Shown: piece by piece, positions 34,667-45,823 of the stretch
Layout: each line of letters opens with the position of its first letter
Numbering within the stretch: position 1 is the first letter of the stretch
The notes under the pieces: generated by a model
Databases searched by the model: none
Told to the model about the DNA's origin: nothing
Seen by the model: the letters and a program-made list of their open reading frames with translations, nothing else
Assembly (NCBI GenBank): GCA_036872755.1
Contig: JAVHNS010000002.1
Span: forward strand, 1,612,001 to 1,676,000
Source: Orbilia blumenaviensis
Taxonomy: Eukaryota; Ascomycota; Orbiliomycetes; Orbiliales; Orbiliaceae
Length of the DNA stretch: 64,000 nucleotides
Reading direction: 5' to 3'
Translations under genes and position numbers: made by a program

Positions 34667-37600
34667 TGTTGCGGTTTTTTTATTATAATATATTTATTTT
34701 ATATATTAAAAATAATAAAAAGAATAGGATAATTGATGGATTGTGGAACGGGAGGATCTGCTGGCCCGGCCTCCAGCTGACAAGTCGGCTGGTTCCAAGC
34801 TGTGAGCTTGGGCGACGGGATGATCGGTGATTCGTGAGGATCTTGGTGATAGTGTGGTGCAGTGCAGTGTAGTGTAGTGTAGTGTAATATAGGATACCTA
34901 GGTAGGTAGGTAACCTTATTCGTTCCTTGTGAACTTGTTATATATTTGCTTTTAATATGTCGTGCATGCGCATGAACAGGTGGATTGATCGTGGTATCGT
35001 ATCTAAAAAAAAAGGAAATATATGTGTGTATAACAGATAACGTGCTGTTCGAGGTCGCGCGTGTGGTTATCTTGCTTTTCCTTGATACCGATATTATCGT
35101 CGTCGAGCGAGTCGGATCCAAAGGCGGCGGGATGCAACAGCGAAAGACCAACCAAAAAAAAGAAGAAAAAAGGAAAATGGTAACGTCAATTCGTATTCTT
35201 TCTGGTCGCGTGCGGTAGCAGAGATAGGTGTTTTAGAAAAAATAGATGATAACGGCCCGTTGTCCCTTTTAATGCAGTACGACCGAGGATCTGTAGAATG
35301 TTCGTCCGACGTCGACGTTGTTGAGTTGAGAGTCGGATATGTATTGGCGATAAGTAGGGTTAGCTAGCTAAGCTTAGCTGTCCATAAGCTTCCTTGCCAA
35401 AATTACACATCCAGCTGGTCCGATCTTTGTTTCACAAAACACTCGAACAGAGAAAAGAAAAAACCGGAAAACCAGCCCGAAAGGAAAATAAAGAAAGTGG
35501 AAAAAAGAGAGAAAGCAACCTGGTGAACTGCTCAGGCGGGTTTCTTATTTCCCTTTTTCTTCCTTCCTGTCTTTCTTTCTTTTTTTGGTGCTAATCAAGA
35601 ACCAGATCGGTTAGTCTTTCCGAGGTATTCTTTAAAAAAAGAGTAAGGAATGGTGAATATCAATTCAAAAAACAGAATGTCGAGGGTTTTTGCAGATGCA
35701 TAAGTAAGTAACTATCACTTACAGAAGTATGTAGGTGTTCCAAGCGAAACCGCGCAAAGAAATTCCCAACGAACAATTACCCACTTTAAAAAAAAAAAAA
35801 ACGTATAAGCAAGAGAGATTTAAAGGGAAGAAAAAAGGGACGTAAGGAATTCAAGGTAAGGGTGCGCCTCCCGGGAAGGGACTGTACATATACATCAAGC
35901 AGGCGGGCGGGGCGAAAGCCAGGAAGCGAGCGAGCGAGGGGTAGGAGAGAGAGGGAAACGGAAAGCTTAAGACGAAGAGAGAGAAAAGTCACAGGAGAAT
36001 CCCGAATTCCAAAAAACGAATTATATGATAATGGGGAAGCAGAAACCCGCCATCGGCTGGGAAGGTTTAGTTTTGATCTTGTGTACGTATCGATATAATC
36101 AATTCGTTATGTTTTCCCAGCTTTTTTGGGGGTCCCTCTTCTATGCGGCGGGAAGTGGTCGCCCGAAAGGGGGATAACGTTCGAAGGTCAGTCCAATCAG
36201 CGCCGTTGCGGCGGGGAATTCGAGATGCGGGTCGCTGTTAGAGCAAACACTGCACGGATATATTCTCGAGAGAGCTGAGATGCCCACACGATACAGTGAT
36301 CATGAGGGTCGAAAGCGATAACAAAAGCAGTTTTCTATGCCCTATTATGATTGATTGATTATTGTCGGAGGAGTAGAGGTGTGAAAGTTGGAAGTTGTAG
36401 GAATTAATCAAATACCTAGTAGTCGCTTCTTTGATCCGGGAAACCGAGGGGGAAAGAGGCTGGGGGGGAAGGAAGAGGAGGATTGAGAAGAGGAAGAGGT
36501 TAGGTTACTGGGAGCGTACGTATTAGATGAGATGAGGTTAACTAAAGTTATCGTCTGACATGAATGACGGCGCAGCAGCAGCATAGCATCATTATAATAA
36601 TCTTAGACATTGGCATCGTTATCTCTCTTAGCTCAAAATCCGAAATTTAAATCGAAACAGTATCTTTTTGTTACAAGTGAGTATCATGTCATAAGGTATT
36701 TTTTTGTAAGTTACAATCAATCAATCCGTCAAATCCTGAGACGAGCGAGCTTCCAAACGGTTTGATTCCTTTTTTTAACCAACAGGCCAGCTTTAGGTTT
36801 TTCTTCCTTTGTTGTAACTCTCGTTCCAGACTACTTCAACGGCCTTTCCCATCCCGCGTGCACGTATCAATCTATACCACTTCGAGTCTGGACTTAAAAT
36901 CCTCGGTTTCGTTTTTCTTTTCGTTTCCTGTTCATGCGAGTGAACGAGAAGAAAAAAATGAGTGAGAGAGAGAGAGGGAGACTAAAAAGCCCCCCGGCTT
37001 GGCAGACAAATGCTTGTTGGTTGTTCCTTGTTCCGTAGACCCCAAAGTCCGGTCAACGAGTAAAACACCCTATTGTCTATTGTGTACCGAAGCACACTCG
37101 TATCGATATTCTCATGGCGTGGTTAGCAGTTCTGGGCTCTTGGGGTAGGTACCTAGGTAGGTACATGTATCTAGGTATGGTAGATGTATACCAACCGCGA
37201 TATTAAACAGCTCATCAAAAGACTCGGACCAAGTTGCTATATAGCTGTAGCTATAGCTTTGGTAGCCTAGTGCCTGTATCGTATCATGGACCTGGATTCT
37301 CCTACTATTCTCGTAAAAAATATATATATAAAAAATGCAAATTACAAAATAATATCGAGTGATCAAGAGAGGGAGAAAGGGACGACTGTGGCCGGTTGCA
37401 ACTTCGTATAGAGCATATAGGCTATTGAGCGCGGGAAACGAAACCATGTCATCATCCGGGGTTGGAAAGAGAAAAGTCAGCTCGCTCGGTATCTCACCCG
37501 GTCGGGCTGACATTCACATTTTACGCTTTTTTGTTTTTTTTGCATTCTACATTCCACTAGCTATCCTCTAGCCCTCTAGATAAAACAATAGAGAGTATAC

Positions 37601-38006
37601 TCGCATTGATATTAATGTTGGAGCTATGTGACGGAGTTTAGAGGGAAGAAGGTATTTTATTTCATGGTCGTTACACAAAAATATTCCCAGGATTAGATTC
37701 TTCCCCCCCGCCCAGCCTTTAACTGTGAGATCCAGCCCAGCAAATTATAATACTTGTAGGGCGACACACGGACACGGACCAACGAACGAACAAACGAATG
37801 GCCAACCAGTCGGATGCCGACATCGAAAATCTCAGGTCACCTGCCCAAAGCCTTCGTCCGATCTGCTCCCACACACTCTCTCTCTTTCGACCCACCATCC
37901 TTTATTATTATTTAGAGGTGGTGTGAACGCAATGATAATGGTGGGAGTAATATTATACAACTAAGCATACATAAGTGAGAGGGGTGGGTGTGGTGTGTGT
38001 TTGTGT
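34667..38006. other. Gene-free stretch with simple repeats
   Basis: 3340 bp upstream of the MFS gene and downstream of the glycosylase gene. Holds AGTGT repeats (34855-34890), two TACCTAGGTA palindromes (34895-34904, 37150-37159), GCGA/GAGC repeats near 35925-35940 and poly-A at about 35788-35800. None of the short open frames shows motifs or consistent splicing. It may be promoter DNA or contain a non-coding RNA. Confidence 0.45.
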
Positions 38007-39944
38007 CTACACCAGCCGCTCCCATGAAATCAGATCTCCCAAAATGCAGCTGCCGTCCGGGTTCCCCCCTGTCTTCTCCCCAGTCCCTCCCGCAGCATCA
38101 ATCGGAACATACGGCTTCCCGTTTAATTCGCTCGCTAACACATCTGCATCCTGATCCTGATCTTCGATCTTTACTGCATCAACACCATTACTGACCCCAC
38201 TACCACCTGCATCCGTAGATTTAGCTGCTGCTGTTGATGCATCACCCTGCAGGAGGAGTGGTGGCGCCGGCGCCGGCGCCATATCGTCATAGCCGTTATC
38301 TGAATCTGCAGCTTCTTCTTTTACGAGTACTTCAGTTATACTTTCCTCGAAGACGCCATCTGCGTTTTCTTCCTTTATAATAACTTTCTTCTTCGTCGGA
38401 ACAAGCGTCTTTCCGTTCTGTCCGATGCCGAATTTTCGCCCGCCGGCTGCGTTGCAAGTGGGGCAGTATCGGCCGTCTATATTTGAAATTATGTTAAAAC
38501 CTCCCCGCTAAAAAAATTAAAAACGTATATAAACTCTCCTATTTTCCCAGAGTCACCGTTATTTGTGACGGGTATGTGAGCTAAAAGGGGGAATACTTAC
38601 GCCGGATCATCAACTGATGCAGCCCGTACTTCAATTCATCCGGCACCCGGGCATCCAGATGCAAGAACGTAGTGTCTCGTGTAACCTTCACCTCCCTGGT
38701 CCCCTTGTGCTGCTTCACGGGACGTCGCTTGCTCCCATTAATCTTAGTATGATCAGATCCTCCTGCGAAAGACTTCTCCCGGTCTACCCGGTCTGAATCA
38801 TATCCATCTTTATGTTGATATTCATCATCTGATGGTAGCTCCAGAGGCGCGATTTTTGATTCTTGGGCCATGAGTTCTCGTTTGTAACCGGGAGTGGGCA
38901 CCCAGCCTAGCAGCTGTGAGATGCGGAAGACATGAGTGTCGACTGGGAAGGCGGGTCTTTGGAGGCCTGTGATTTATAAATTTTCTTGTTAGTTCAACTG
39001 ACACTTCATAACATGCATTCTTTTACCTCCTGATGGCGTTTACGTCGATGCACTGCATTCGTGTCATACGCAGAATGACCCCGATCCTGCATAAAACCCA
39101 ACATGGACACCTTCGATAAGGGATACAAGAAAAGAGAAAACTCACAAAACATCATCACACAGGTCGCAGTCTTGACCCCCACCCCTTTAAACCCCGTCAA
39201 AATCCTCATGACCTCTTCATCCCCCTCATCCCGTAAATAATCCAAACTCATCACCCCTTTATCCCCTATCACCTTCCCATTCCCGCGCTCTTTCCTCCGC
39301 TTCATCCCATCTTCATAAACCTCCTCAAGAATCCCCTTAATAGCTTTACTCTTGACATTCGCCAACCCACCACATTCAATAGCCTTATACACCTCCTTCA
39401 CATCACTCTCACGAACCATAGACCAGTTAACACCTCCATGAGTAGGGTCTTTACCAAATCTTTTTATAAGACCGTGGAATGCCCTTGTAGAATTTCCGGC
39501 CGATGTGTTTGCGGAGAGGACTGTGCGGAGGAGGGAGTCTAGGACGGAGGGGACTTCGCCGCAGCCAGCGTGCCGGGTTGAGGCTGTTACGGTTGTTGGG
39601 CGGATTGCGGGGCCGTGAGCAGTGGTTAGGAGGGTGTGCACGAGATGGCATTGGGATGGGGTCGGGAAGGGATGGGTTTGGAAGGGGGGTTTTTTGTAAC
39701 TATCACTAGGGACGGGCTTTTTCTTCTTTTTAGCGGGTGGTGGGGTGGTGTTTAGTGTGGCCTTTCGTTTGGAAGTATTTTTATGGTTACTGGTACTTGT
39801 AGGTTTGGATTTAGAGGTTTTGATGTTGGTTTTAGTGGCTGGTATTGTAGATTCGGTATTAGTAGCGACGGTATCGCGGGGCGCATATGTGGATGTAGCC
39901 CCTGAAGCCGTGGCTCTGGTTGTTGAACGCAGTTGGCGGGTCAT
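38007..39944 (-). CDS. HhH-GPD DNA glycosylase (endonuclease III-like)
   Basis: A base-excision repair glycosylase/lyase. Exons in minus-strand order are 39146-39944, 38601-38966 and 38007-38476 (544 aa). After a basic, Lys/Thr-rich N-terminus (nuclear), the helix-hairpin-helix is seen as LTGFKGVGVKTATCVMMFC, where the last Cys is completed across intron 1. It is followed by the catalytic-aspartate segment FPVDTHVFRISQLLGWVPT. Exon 2 ends in GLHQLMIR, and exon 3 restores H-GRYCPTCNAAG. In endonuclease III the equivalent HG...C begins a four-cysteine iron-sulphur loop; here only a CPTC pair is evident, so the cluster may be absent or altered. The C-terminal 130 residues are acidic and look disordered. 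The order of parts also recalls plant DEMETER-type glycosylases. Substrate unknown. Confidence 0.78.
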
Positions 39945-40720
39945 TATCTCGCTAATATTGATATTCTAGAAACTTATGAAGTAGCGTCCGTCGCGTGAAG
40001 TTGTAGAGCGACAGTTCGTATATCCAAAGCAAGTACCTAGGTGTCTTCCCACTAGAAGATACTAAGATAAAGAATTTTGGATGGGAGTATGTTATATGTT
40101 TGAGGTTGGTCTGCGCAGATCCCGATTGATCTAGAATGATTTATTTATAATCTGACCCGCGTTTCGGATTTGATTTTATGTGTTGCTGTTGGATTTCTGG
40201 ACGGCTTCAACCGGCTCTTCTTGTAAGAGGAACTTTTATGTTACGCGCGTTACGTAGCTGGTACTTGTAGATATGGTAAGAATGAGATTGCTGTGATCTA
40301 GCATGAGTGTATAGTAGAAATTTCCTGGACATTGGATAAACTGTTAATAGGCATGGTCACACAGTTATACTTAACGGCCCCAGGTTTGCGCTAGAGACAT
40401 AATGAAGTAATTGATATCTCAATCGGTTGGTATTTGTCGCGGAAGCTAGAATGTGGTTGGTCGGCCCAGTCTTATTCGGGGAAGCTAGCTTGAAAGCTAG
40501 GGACCCGTACAGTGCAGTCCCCTTTGATCGGAACTCGTTTCGTCATTTTGTCCTTTGTGCGCCCACATCGGGAAAACTGGGGGAGAGGACAGATGCGGTA
40601 TAGCCAGCATACATCCCGCCATTGTGCATGGCTCGGTCTAGATATCAATATGCATATATGGAGGATCTGACCTTTCAATTATTATTTCACACACACATAC
40701 CCTAGCAGTGGTATGCGCGC
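39945..40720. promoter_or_regulatory. Divergent region, glycosylase / aminotransferase
   Basis: 776 bp. No strong repeat. An upstream ATG at 40713 opens a 16-codon frame that overlaps the aminotransferase start (listed separately). Confidence 0.5.
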
Positions 40721-40763
40721 ATGGCCTTCCTCCTCCGGCGCTATCGATATCCCCATCCATTGA
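40713..40763 (+). promoter_or_regulatory. Upstream ORF overlapping the aminotransferase start
   Basis: The ATG at 40713 lies 8 bp before the main ATG (40721), in another frame, and reaches TGA at 40761-40763 after 16 codons. If the transcript starts upstream, ribosomes using it would bypass the long start and could restart at the in-frame ATG at 40868. Confidence 0.4.
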
Positions 40764-42450
40764 ATATTCTGCATCAACCCCCCACTGTAATCTTCCCCGC
40801 CATCAATCTAACCCCGCGTCGAACACGAACGCACGGAGTAGCTGGTATCATCAAAGGAATTCAAACAATGGCGTCTCAAGAAGTAAAATCGTCATTGATC
40901 GATTTCATGCGCGGTCATCCTTCGACATCTCTCCTCGCGACCTCTGAGATGCTCGCCGCTGCGAATGCCGTGCTGGGTGGTGCCGAGGATCTACCACAGG
41001 ATTCCTATGATGAGGATAGACATCCCTTGCATTATGGGCCTGATTGTATGCATTCGATTCCATACCATCTACATATAAATTTAGTTTAATATATAATAAA
41101 ATATCGAGAATAATACTAATTTTGGTTATTCATTCAATTGATTTGTTAAAACAGTAGGAAACATATCATTCCGGCGCGAGATCGGATTGTGGTCTGCTGC
41201 CCGCTATGGCCTGGCATCGCCGACGCCACCGGAAATGATAAATCTCACTTCTGGCGCCTCGAACGGCCTTTCTAAAGCCCTGGAGCTGTTCTCAGACCCA
41301 GTCGGGGGGTATACGCGCAGAGCATTCATTCTAACACCAGTCTACTTCCTTGCATGCCCTATCTTTCAAGGTATATTCCCACATTTTTGTTTACAACCGA
41401 TCTATAATCCCATTTTATACTCACCAATATATCTTTTTTACATTATATAATTAAAAAAAAGACGCCGGCTTCGCAAACCTCCTAACCGCAATCCCACTAA
41501 CCACCTGCGGCACCTCTCTCGACTTCCAATCCCTTCTATCCCACCTAACAAACCCGCCAATTCCCAAACTACCAACTTTGGAAACCGCAACCTCACCCTA
41601 CAAATCCTCGGTTTCCAAACCCCTTTACCGCCATATTCTCTACTGCGTTCCTACGTTCTCAAACCCCACGGGGACAACTCTATCCCTAGAATCTCGTATA
41701 AGGCTGGTAAAAATAGCGAGAGAGCACGATATATTACTAATCTCAGATGATGTCTATGATTTTCTGGACTATGATCATAACAATAATAAAACTAGTGGTG
41801 TTGTTGATGGATTAAAGACGCCGGTAAAGAGGCTAGTAGACATTGATCGTGAATTAGGGGTTAAAGAAGGCGAAAAGGGGAATGCTTTATCCAACTGTTC
41901 TTTTTCAAAGATCCTGGGTCCTGGGGTTAGATGCGGATGGGCTGAAGGGGCTACAAGTGTGCTCGCCCAGGTTATGGGGAAGAGTGGAGCCAATCATAGT
42001 GGCGGGACACCATGTCAGTTTGCGAGTACGATTATTCATAGATTACTGTTGTTGAAGGAAGGTGGGGAGGGAGGAAGGGTTATCGATAATGTTATCATGA
42101 ATATCTGCGCGGTTTATAAACGACGGGCAACGTTGTTGAAAGAGGTTATTAAGAGGTGTTGGCCAGAGGGGACGGAGGTGCAAGGTGGTGAAGGAGGGTA
42201 CTTTGTGTGGGTGAAGTTGCCGGAGGGGTATGATGCTAGGGAGATTGCGAAGAGGGCAGTTAAGAGGGGGGTTAGAGTTGGTGGAGGGGATGGGTTTGAA
42301 GTACCTGTTGTGAAGGGGGTTGGGGAGGGGAATTTTATGGGATGGGGTGAGAGATGCTTGAGGCTTTCGGTTTCTTATTTGGATGAGAGGGTGATTGAAG
42401 AGGGGCTTGGTGTGCTTGGGGAGGTTATTGCGGAGTGTGGGAAGGAGTGA
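40721..42450 (+). CDS. PLP-dependent aminotransferase, class I/II (yeast YER152C-like)
   Basis: Exons 40721-41045, 41155-41370 and 41462-42450 encode 509 aa. Fold-type I features are present: HYGPDLGNISFRREIGLW (family motif restored across intron 1), TSGASNGLSKALELF, FILTPVYFLACPIFQ, the asparagine loop in PTFSNPTGTTLS, the PLP-nitrogen aspartate and tyrosine in LISDDVYDFL, and SNCSFSKILGPGVRCGW with the lysine that binds PLP. This group includes 2-aminoadipate/valine-pyruvate-type transaminases; the amino-acid substrate is not decided. The first 49 residues are Arg-rich and almost free of acidic residues (MAFLLRRYRYPHPLN...), resembling a mitochondrial presequence. A second in-frame ATG (40868, MASQEVKS) sits where shorter homologues start, so two isoforms are possible. 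Confidence 0.85.
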
Positions 42451-42750
42451 TTGGTAAGTAGGTATATATTTGATATTTCTTATGATTCATTGGCCTCAAA
42501 GAATACCTAGAATTTAGTCTCGGTCCCCTAAAATTCATATTTATGTTCGGCGTCAAGCGTCGTGTGTAGGAATCGGTTTATATTGAACCTTCAACCTGGT
42601 ATAAATTATAATCATCGTATCATGACTTGATGAAATAAATAAAAAAAATAGACACCAAACACCAGCGCTCAGTCCAGAACCCTCCTTCTTATCTATCTAT
42701 CATACAATACCAAATCCAATTTGTAGATATTATGCATAGGATAATGATAT
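42451..42750. other. Short convergent intergenic region
   Basis: 300 bp between the aminotransferase stop and the stop of the small DUF2462 gene. Nothing seen. Confidence 0.5.
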
Positions 42751-43261
42751 TTATTTCTTCTTATCCTTCTTCCCGCCGGGCAAAAGTTCCAAATGGCCAG
42801 CCTTATCCGCCAAATTCCTTTCGGTTTTGGCTGTTAGACCGCCGGAGTGTTTCTATACCCAATATCCATTATTAGCATGAGGATCCCCCCCCCCCAAAAA
42901 AAGACACGTTTTTCAGCCCTTTCGCCACATCTCACCAAATATCAAAGGGGAACAAAAGAGAAAGAAAACCCATTGAGAAGTTTACGAACCTTTTTGATAG
43001 CATTCTGCTTTATCAAAATCTGTTTCTTGGGCGCGATCACCCTATTCCCCTTGCGCGGACCGAGTGCTTGTGGTCTGCTGTAAAATTTTCATGTTGCATT
43101 ATGGAATGCATTTCATTTTTGTTAGCCTTCCATGTCTCCTAAGGCGATGGCTTTTCGAGCAGCCAGTATAGAATTTGGATATTGTAAATCGGGCTAATTG
43201 AGATAAAGGATTACCTTTTCGTAGTTGTGGGCTTCGCGAGCTTTTTTGTTCCCTGCGCCAT
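42751..43261 (-). CDS. Small basic DUF2462 / UPF0390-type protein
   Basis: A 78-aa protein in three exons, minus-strand order 43215-43261, 42990-43077 and 42751-42852. Each exon is too short to stand out as an open frame, but the phases join and the product has the family's landmarks: the start MAQGTKK, the core [14 protein letters not shown], and the C-terminal [20 protein letters not shown] before GGKKDKKK. The family (human relative C19orf53/L10K) is small, very basic and probably nuclear or nucleolar; its molecular role is not established. Introns are 137 bp (both). The intron 1 donor is GTAATC and the intron 2 donor GTTCGT, which is weak but the only GT that keeps the frame. It is head-to-tail with the Urn1-like gene. 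Confidence 0.82.
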
Positions 43262-43554
43262 TTTTTATATTCCTTATGGAGGGTTTGGGGGCGGTGATGT
43301 GGTTGATGGGAGGTTGATGATGGGAAGATGTGTTGGTCAGGTGGTTTTTATGGCGTGGAAACTTTGGGTTGGGTTGGGGGGCTTGGTGGCTATGATTTTG
43401 GGACGGACTTCAACGAAACAGAATGAAAAAAAAAAGCCACAATTGATGTCGAAGGTGGGTATGATTGTGATATGGTGCTGATATATTCTATAGTATAGGT
43501 ATTTTATAGATATCAAGTATGGTAACAAATGCTATAGCGATTATATGCCCAAGC
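43262..43554 (-). other. Short intergenic region upstream of the DUF2462 gene
   Basis: 293 bp, the likely promoter of the small basic protein and 3' flank of the Urn1-like gene. No other feature. Confidence 0.5.
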
Positions 43555-45471
43555 TCAAGACGACTTGTCCTCCCCTTCCTTCTCCTTCGCAGGCTCAAGA
43601 TGTCCAAGCAACCCTTCTTTTCCAACGTTCATAGCCCGTTTAATCTCCATCTCCGTTTCTCTAAGAGCTTCTTTACCCCTCGCGATTTCCTTCTTGTTAT
43701 AAAACTGTTCCCTCCTAACAGCAGCCTCACGGTCTTCTAATGCCCGCCTCTGCCTTTCGCGGTTATCTTTCGACGAATCGTCCTCACCTGCGTCTTCAGG
43801 TAGGCTTCGCATGTGGCTTTCTACTATCGATTCTCTTTTGTCTTTGGGAAGTGCGACGTATCTGATGTCGCACTCTACTGAAGGTGGTAGATTGTCGATG
43901 ATTGTTCCCCGTTTTAGATCTTTCACCGTTTTAAGATATTTCCTCAGATCGTTTTCTCTTGTCTCTATGCTTGTTTTGGTCCCTAACCGTCTGTTAGCAC
44001 TTTATTCTGCCTCCGTTTATCTATATGTGGAAATATAAGTACTTACTACTAATATAATCACGATAATAATTCTCCTTAACCTTATCTGTTACTTTGACAT
44101 CCTTCATCACCGCCTCTTTCTTGAACTTCCGCTTAAACTCTGCCCAATAGAGCTTTGGCGTCGCATTGGCCTCTATAAACGCCAAGTACGCAACCCTGGG
44201 GTCTTTCTTGATCTCCTTCTCCTTCTCCTTCTTTAAGATGGCAATGCGCTCTTGACACCACTCCCCAAACACCTGTTTTCGCATCTTCGTAGTCGGAAGA
44301 GCGGTATACCGCCCGTCCTCCACCAACTTTGGTAGTTCACTATCCCATGTGCTATACGGACTGACATTGAGGTCGTTCAAGAGGTCCTTAAACAGCAATG
44401 CGCCGTCTTCAGGTGCCAAATCGTCCGTTTCTCCCATATCTTCGTCTTCGAGACCGTATTGCGCTGCGATATCGCCGAGTTGCCAGGCTATGTCGTCTTC
44501 TGTGAACTCTACGGGCCCACCAGCTTCCATGCGCAGCCGTTTTTCGTCATGTTCTTCGTCGAAGTCTTCGTCTTCATCGTCGTAGTAGTAGTCTCCTTCT
44601 TCGCCTTCCGCTGGAGCCGAAACTTGACGTTTTACACCATGTGATACAGGTGTTTCGTCGTCTTCTTGCCCTTCGTAGTCGTCCTCATAGTATTCTTCCT
44701 CTCCTTCCCCTTCCGCTTCAACTTGATTGGCGAATGCTTCATCCTGCTCACGTTGTTGGCGGTCTAAAGCACTTTGTCGACGACGAATACGTTCCCGGTC
44801 ACGTTCCTCGGTTAACGATAGTTTTTCGAGAGATTCAATGGCTGATTTTAGGGAATCCGGGGCGTCCCAGAGAGATTCTTTGGTTTCTGGGTTGTGAATG
44901 AAGGAATTGCCCTTTTTGGTGGTGACAAGGAGCCATGGTGAAGCGTCTGGGATTGGACGTTTGGTTTTAGGCTTATCTGGTTTCTCTTGAGGGCGTGGGC
45001 GGCGGGGAGGTTGGTTTGGGTTGTGATGCGGGTTTGGGTATTGTTGGGGGTGGTTGAAGGTGAATTGGCCGGGTTGATGCTGGTGCTGGTGCTGGTGCTG
45101 GTGTTGCTGGAAGCCTTGCGGATTGAAGTTTTGTGGTGGTGGATTGAAGCTTTGTGATGGCGGATTGAAGCTCTGGGGGGTGAAGCCTTGAGGGTTGGAA
45201 TCTTGTGGCGGGAATTGAGGCTGCGGCAGTGAGTGCGCCGGGTCGACTGGTCGCGTGTAGGTCGAGGTTTTGGATTCAGCGTGATAGTAGTAACTGTGGC
45301 CTAGCGCGGGAAAAGGTCTGGATGAGTAAAAAGGCGATTTGTTAGATATGGTTTGGTATGGGAGGGAACCGTTTGGATCAGGAAGTGTAGAGACGTACCA
45401 GTCGGAGCGCGGTGTTCGGTCCACCCTTTCGGCAAGGGTGGCATAGGAGTGGTGGGATGTTTCGAAGACAT
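43555..45471 (-). CDS. WW and FF domain protein, Urn1-like (pre-mRNA splicing)
   Basis: Exons in minus-strand order are 45399-45471, 44047-45300 and 43555-43982 (584 aa). Exon 1 starts at ATG 45471 and gives MSSKHPTTPMPPLPKGWTEH; joined to exon 2 it completes the first WW domain (LPKGWTEHRAPTGHSYYY...TSTYTRP). A second WW-like domain lies near residues 141-172 (PWLLVTTKKGNSFIHNPETK). An FF domain follows at about 325-380 (LLFKDLLNDLNVSPYSTWDS). The layout matches yeast Urn1, a spliceosome-associated WW-FF protein; animal relatives belong to the TCERG1/Prp40 group. The linker is Pro/Gln-rich with a short His-Gln repeat, followed by acidic segments. Exon 2 alone can be read upstream into the intron, which gives a misleading N-terminus. 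Intron 2 uses acceptor TTAG at 43983; the nearer CAG would put a stop in frame. Confidence 0.8.
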
Positions 45472-45823
45472 TTATTGGTAGGCGTGGGGTTAGATTAGTG
45501 ATATCGTCTTCCGGTTGGACGTCGACGGAGGGAAGAGAAGAGCGCACACGTGGGAGTGGTCGGGGGGTGAGGTTGACGCGATGAGGTTGGAAAAAAGGAT
45601 GGATGGTTGTGGTGTGGCTTTGGCGTGACGCAAATGGACATATGAGAATTTCAACTTTTTCGTCCCAGAATCCTCTTTTATCCCAATTCAATATCCTTCG
45701 GCTGTTCCCATTTCCCACGACCTTGACCACGTTTTTTATTTCCCTGCGCACAACAGATCTTATATCTTCAAGCGGAAATCTTAGGGGGGTTCGATCAGGG
45801 ATCCTCTTCCGGCCGACGACGGG
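45472..45823. promoter_or_regulatory. Divergent promoter, Urn1-like / COQ5
   Basis: 352 bp between two ATGs, so control elements are probably shared. It contains T-rich runs, but I identify no specific factor site. Confidence 0.55.
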
